IMG/VR virus record: IMGVR_UViG_3300037233_000021
Coordinates: 1-54,787 of that record
Direction: 5' to 3' (one strand)
Source of the DNA: a virus
Length of the DNA stretch: 54,787 nucleotides
This document shows, in pieces, positions 52,601-54,787 of the stretch. Every line of letters begins with the position of its first letter. The stretch's first letter is position 1. Below the pieces are notes generated by a model, which did no database searches, was not told where the DNA came from, and was given only the letters and a program-made list of their open reading frames with translations. The translations under genes were made by a program, and so were the position numbers.

Positions 52601-54787
52601 TCTTCACGTAGTCGTGCGCGCGGCGCAGGGCGGTCAGCGCGTCGTCGCGGTCCAGCGTGATCGGTAAGCCTTTGGATGCGGCCCACACCTTGACCCTGGA
52701 GATGACGCTGCCGACAGCTCCTCGCAAGCCTGTTGGGGTCGCAGCGCCACGCAACTCTGAGCCAGCGCCGTGAGCCAGCCACTCTTCAGCGGCGGCGCGT
52801 AGAGCTTCCATGCGCGTCACCGGGTCCATTGCGCCCTGAAGGTTAATTCCTTCGCGGGCAGCCATGCGCAAAATTGACGGCATCAAGGAGCCGTTGCGCA
52901 GGAAGCCGTCCATGAGGTTGCCGACGTCAGCGCCGAACGTGCGAGCGATACCGTCGTGACCGACGTTCTCCTGCACCAGGGTGTCCAGCGCTTCCTCGAC
53001 GCTCGTCATGTTGTTCTGAATCATGTAGATGTGGGTGCCGTCCGGCTCGCGCACATAGGCTGCCATGATCTTGTCTGTGAGACCTCGAAGCCCTGCCTCA
53101 GCCTGAACAGCGTGCGGTGTGTCCTCTATGGACTTCGCAAGGTGATGTTGTGCGGTAGGGAACATGGCCTGCGCATGCTTTAGTACCTCAGCGGACTTTT
53201 CGTCAGATAGTCCTTTACCGGCGTTTGTGGCAAACGGAGTTACCGCAAACTTTGTTGTGTCTAATGGCTCTCGGCGCATGAGCATGCTGTCGCGCGTGGA
53301 GCCGTCATCGACTTCTTTGAACCCCAGGCTCTCGTACCAGCGAACCAGCGGCTCGAAGCGGATGCCGTTGCGATCCATCGGGACTGCATTCAACTCAAGG
53401 GCAACACCGTGCTTGTCAGCCAGGCCGACGATGTCGGCCATTGCTTTTGTCCCGGCTCCTTCGCCAGGGTATATGGAGCGCACGCTTGACACGTACATGG
53501 TTCCACCATCGTAGGGATCAGAGACGACCCCGACCATGACGTTACCGTTGACCAATCTCTCCCCGATAGATCCTGGTATCTCGGGATACTTGGATTCAAG
53601 CTCCGCACGCATTGCGGAGGATGGTGCCTTACCGTCCTTTGCTCGCGGGGTGTTTCGGAACGGGTTTCTACTGATAGGGGCAACCACAAAGTGACTGGCC
53701 CCTGGTGGTAGCTCGGTGTTATCGACGTAGTCATGTGCATCCTCGTTTGAGCCGAATGTTAGCTCGCTGTGTGGACCTTCTACCTCGTCGCCTGCCTTGG
53801 TGTGAGCCACGACGTTGTAGTCGTAGTCCTCGCCTGGGCGCGAGGCGAACTTGACGGTCGATCCGCCAGACATCCGGTTCTCCAGGGCCGCTTTAATGTC
53901 CGCATCAGATATTGGCTGCCAGCTGTCTAGGTTTATCCCAGAAGTAGGCTCTCGCCCCTGGGACTTAGCGAGTGTTCCTTCGGCGTCCTCTAGGAGCTGC
54001 AGTACGCCCTGCAGGTCCGGTAGTTTGTCAGATGGCGTCAGACCGTCCATGTCAGTGAAGTCGCCGGTCAGAACGCGGTACACCGCGTCAGAGATATTCG
54101 TGTTGTACTCACGCGCGAAGTCCTGGTCTGGGATCGACACGCCGTTCTTTTCCAGGACCGCGCGCTGCATGCGGAACGCGACGTCCTCCCACTCCACGGC
54201 GCGCTGAGCTTCTGCCAGCGTGAGCGGACGTTGGTTGACCATCTTCTGCTTGCCAGCGCCACCGCGCTCGACCTGCATGGTCTGCCCGAGCCGACCGTAG
54301 CGGAAGCTGTCTCCGTACTTCGCCTGCATGAAGTGCTCTGTCAGTGCGTGTCCCAGCTCGTGACTGGTTCTCCACGCGCGCGTGTAGTCAGCGTCATGGA
54401 ACGAAGCCGCGCCGACGCGCGGATCGTAGAGCCACAGCTTGCCGCCCGTGTAGCCGTTCTTGCCGAGCTTCGGTAGGCGGAACTCGACGCCCTTACTTGG
54501 GTCGCTCGTGAAGCTGAACAGCTCTACCTCAAACCCCAATCGTTTCGCGAAGTCCGCGATCTGCGCGGGATTCTCCACAAGGCTCTTGAGGTCATACAGT
54601 TTCCCAGCTGGCCGGAGATCCGTTCCCAGCTTGCCGAATCTGCCGCGCACATCCTTCTGCAAGCCGCCCTTGTCGCCGGTTAACCGATCCAGGGATATTG
54701 GTGGTCCGAGTTTCCCATCTGAATCGGCAGACCCCTCAACGCTTCCCCGTTTGCCATGTTCGGTGCCAAGGCGCTCGGCGTACTTGG
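49644..54787 (-). CDS. Giant polyvalent protein with zincin and GNAT domains, 5' part outside the window
   Basis: At least 1714 residues visible; the frame stays open to the window edge, and the TTG at 54662 is only the first possible start inside it. Counting from 54662: HELGH at 101-105 within WRTSHELGHALTEHF (HExxH zinc protease), a GNAT acetyltransferase-like region about 375-460 (SIYPGEGAGTKAM, LVRWYESLGFKE), then about 1200 residues of mixed helical protein, with short membrane-prone segments near the C-terminal third. This matches phage polyvalent proteins that carry several effector domains, or an ejected virion protein. ATGA-like overlap with the next gene at 49644. Confidence 0.75.
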   Translation of the reverse strand, partial: KYAERLGTEHGKRGSVEGSADSDGKLGPPISLDRLTGDKGGLQKDVRGRFGKLGTDLRPAGKLYDLKSLVENPAQIADFAKRLGFEVELFSFTSDPSKGVEFRLPKLGKNGYTGGKLWLYDPRVGAASFHDADYTRAWRTSHELGHALTEHFMQAKYGDSFRYGRLGQTMQVERGGAGKQKMVNQRPLTLAEAQRAVEWEDVAFRMQRAVLEKNGVSIPDQDFAREYNTNISDAVYRVLTGDFTDMDGLTPSDKLPDLQGVLQLLEDAEGTLAKSQGREPTSGINLDSWQPISDADIKAALENRMSGGSTVKFASRPGEDYDYNVVAHTKAGDEVEGPHSELTFGSNEDAHDYVDNTELPPGASHFVVAPISRNPFRNTPRAKDGKAPSSAMRAELESKYPEIPGSIGERLVNGNVMVGVVSDPYDGGTMYVSSVRSIYPGEGAGTKAMADIVGLADKHGVALELNAVPMDRNGIRFEPLVRWYESLGFKEVDDGSTRDSMLMRREPLDTTKFAVTPFATNAGKGLSDEKSAEVLKHAQAMFPTAQHHLAKSIEDTPHAVQAEAGLRGLTDKIMAAYVREPDGTHIYMIQNNMTSVEEALDTLVQENVGHDGIARTFGADVGNLMDGFLRNGSLMPSILRMAAREGINLQGAMDPVTRMEALRAAAEEWLAHGAGSELRGAATPTGLRGAVGSVISRVKVWAASKGLPITLDRDDALTALRRAHDYVKNGSWAHRVSEARDAKEAASVKFAVVPPDAESIKRQNAKMGEQPKGPNTEGYKTRMTRTMNDVRSKWLIDSADQLYRIKQYEEDGKVPPAESGYISARLSTNVMPQIRTLMEWGGIKWTATAGFDPDKSMAPDIDTSVKPLNQIHAPLGNDPQMLRNFEWYQYGLRSNDLMKEGRENSLTQEDIADALSMAVRYPHFVQMQKDVAKLNKNVLDFAQAAGIIDGETRPMWESENYTPLYRVAEDTNVGPFASGALGSVKNPITRLKGGTQNVRDITGNMVQNWKALISAATKAHAARVAIDNITPHGLAIRQPDIVDAVMSPEGINAALEKMGVEPVGASSMAGVRQLLSMHQASRGDDTITIWRNGKKEIHKLFDPMLAQSFAALKNSPLASLSQVRGLKTAMGLFGGAKRGLTAAIVHTPVFWLRTLYKDNINAWVVSRGIMPVTPIVSAITGTIKAVTASDSFRRMSAAGASFNQGRNDPSDLNVGRKKYLTKSSWVGRQWQNYLNLTSSSENASRVTVYEKTLKTTASHKLAAFEARDIMDYAMRGASPLVHAIVETVPFWGAHSQGMYKTGRSMVSNSGAYAPTIGKKIVARTVLHSLDAAYAATLIKGGAIAFLASAALFHNLNNPAYQELPDLQRETSFNVYIGDHRFHVPKQFESGQIFGTFPEAIATAALSSNKGTIAKEQALFMFHSVMNGLNLNPTPQLVKPLAEVYGNSDWTNNGNPILTSFDQELAPSEQVGPRTSPTITAIARHMPFGGWMQSPKQLDFLVRAYSGMLGNYVLQTTDIMMRAAHMAPKSTDSIWRQLPVIGSLIPGQEGEPHTTRSLQELNRVMKAAAPIEATIRELEAQHDEEAQQRAQAMQDADPSEWVAEQSMGPVAKQIHASQKMQRQIMADPDMSAAEKKESVDELQKGINESAHETYEYRPGGIENKKVMLELSKATTMNDKAAILRANDMPHTASLFAQLSKRMPASVRAAIEEVA

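Noticed and set aside
51009-52667. 552-codon plus-strand frame inside the giant protein gene
   Set aside because: Antisense shadow with Arg/Val/Leu bias, no ribosome site, opposite a protein with clear motifs.
1-54787. CRISPR arrays, insertion sequences, integrase and attachment sites
   Set aside because: No regular direct repeats with spacers, transposase motifs or recombinase signatures were seen on either strand.

Overview
The window is a GC-rich tailed double-stranded DNA phage, densely coded, with many ATGA, GTGA and TAATG start/stop overlaps. The virion set (large terminase, 860-residue portal, GroES-like protein, scaffold, Mu gpT/HK97-type capsid, adaptor-like proteins, and the start of a protein resembling podovirus structural proteins) points to a short-tailed, podovirus-like virion. 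The host is very likely Gram-negative: lysis is by a GH19 endolysin with an i-spanin/o-spanin pair, and several proteins carry Sec signal peptides or a lipobox. I see no integrase or lysogeny repressor, and no DNA polymerase, so either the polymerase lies outside the window or the host enzyme is used. Both ends cut through genes (a virion protein at 1-196, a giant protein at 54787), so this is part of a larger genome.

Layout. 1-8758, minus strand: tail, adaptor and fibre genes, with one HNH nuclease inserted. 8759-13528, plus strand: an early-type cassette of about twenty small genes read from four near-consensus sigma70 promoters, closed by a compact structured RNA or terminator unit at 13503-13621. 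13620-19468, minus strand: an accessory block of small exported, lipidated or membrane proteins together with a processive-type family 2 glycosyltransferase. 19496-20318, minus strand: a tRNA array (Pro, Gly, Thr, Trp, a divergent Ala, Asn, Thr) plus an internally deleted tRNA-Gly remnant. 20428-34618, minus strand: capsid, decoration-like protein, scaffold, SLOG-fold protein, GroES-like protein, portal, large terminase, an HslV/proteasome-like Ntn hydrolase, HD phosphohydrolase, DUF5664-type dNTP diphosphohydrolase, an exported DUF4329/JAB-like protein, a metallophosphoesterase and the small terminase. 34606-40797, minus strand: VRR-NUC and Ref-like nucleases, HNH enzymes, the TOPRIM primase-helicase and a replication-initiation protein. 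40807-47382, plus strand: a structured leader, then an ERF annealase, a lambda-exonuclease-like enzyme, SSB and a DnaQ-type exonuclease. 47240-54787, minus strand: spanins, holin, endolysin, two membrane coiled-coil proteins and a giant polyvalent protein with zincin (HELGH) and GNAT motifs.

Working together, the early small genes probably act on the host. The primase-helicase, SSB, ERF and exonuclease genes form a replication and annealing-recombination module. HD and DUF5664 enzymes probably reshape the nucleotide pool. The Ntn hydrolase and GroES-like protein may help virion maturation. The accessory exported genes beside the glycosyltransferase look like a cell-envelope remodelling island and are the most novel part of the window.
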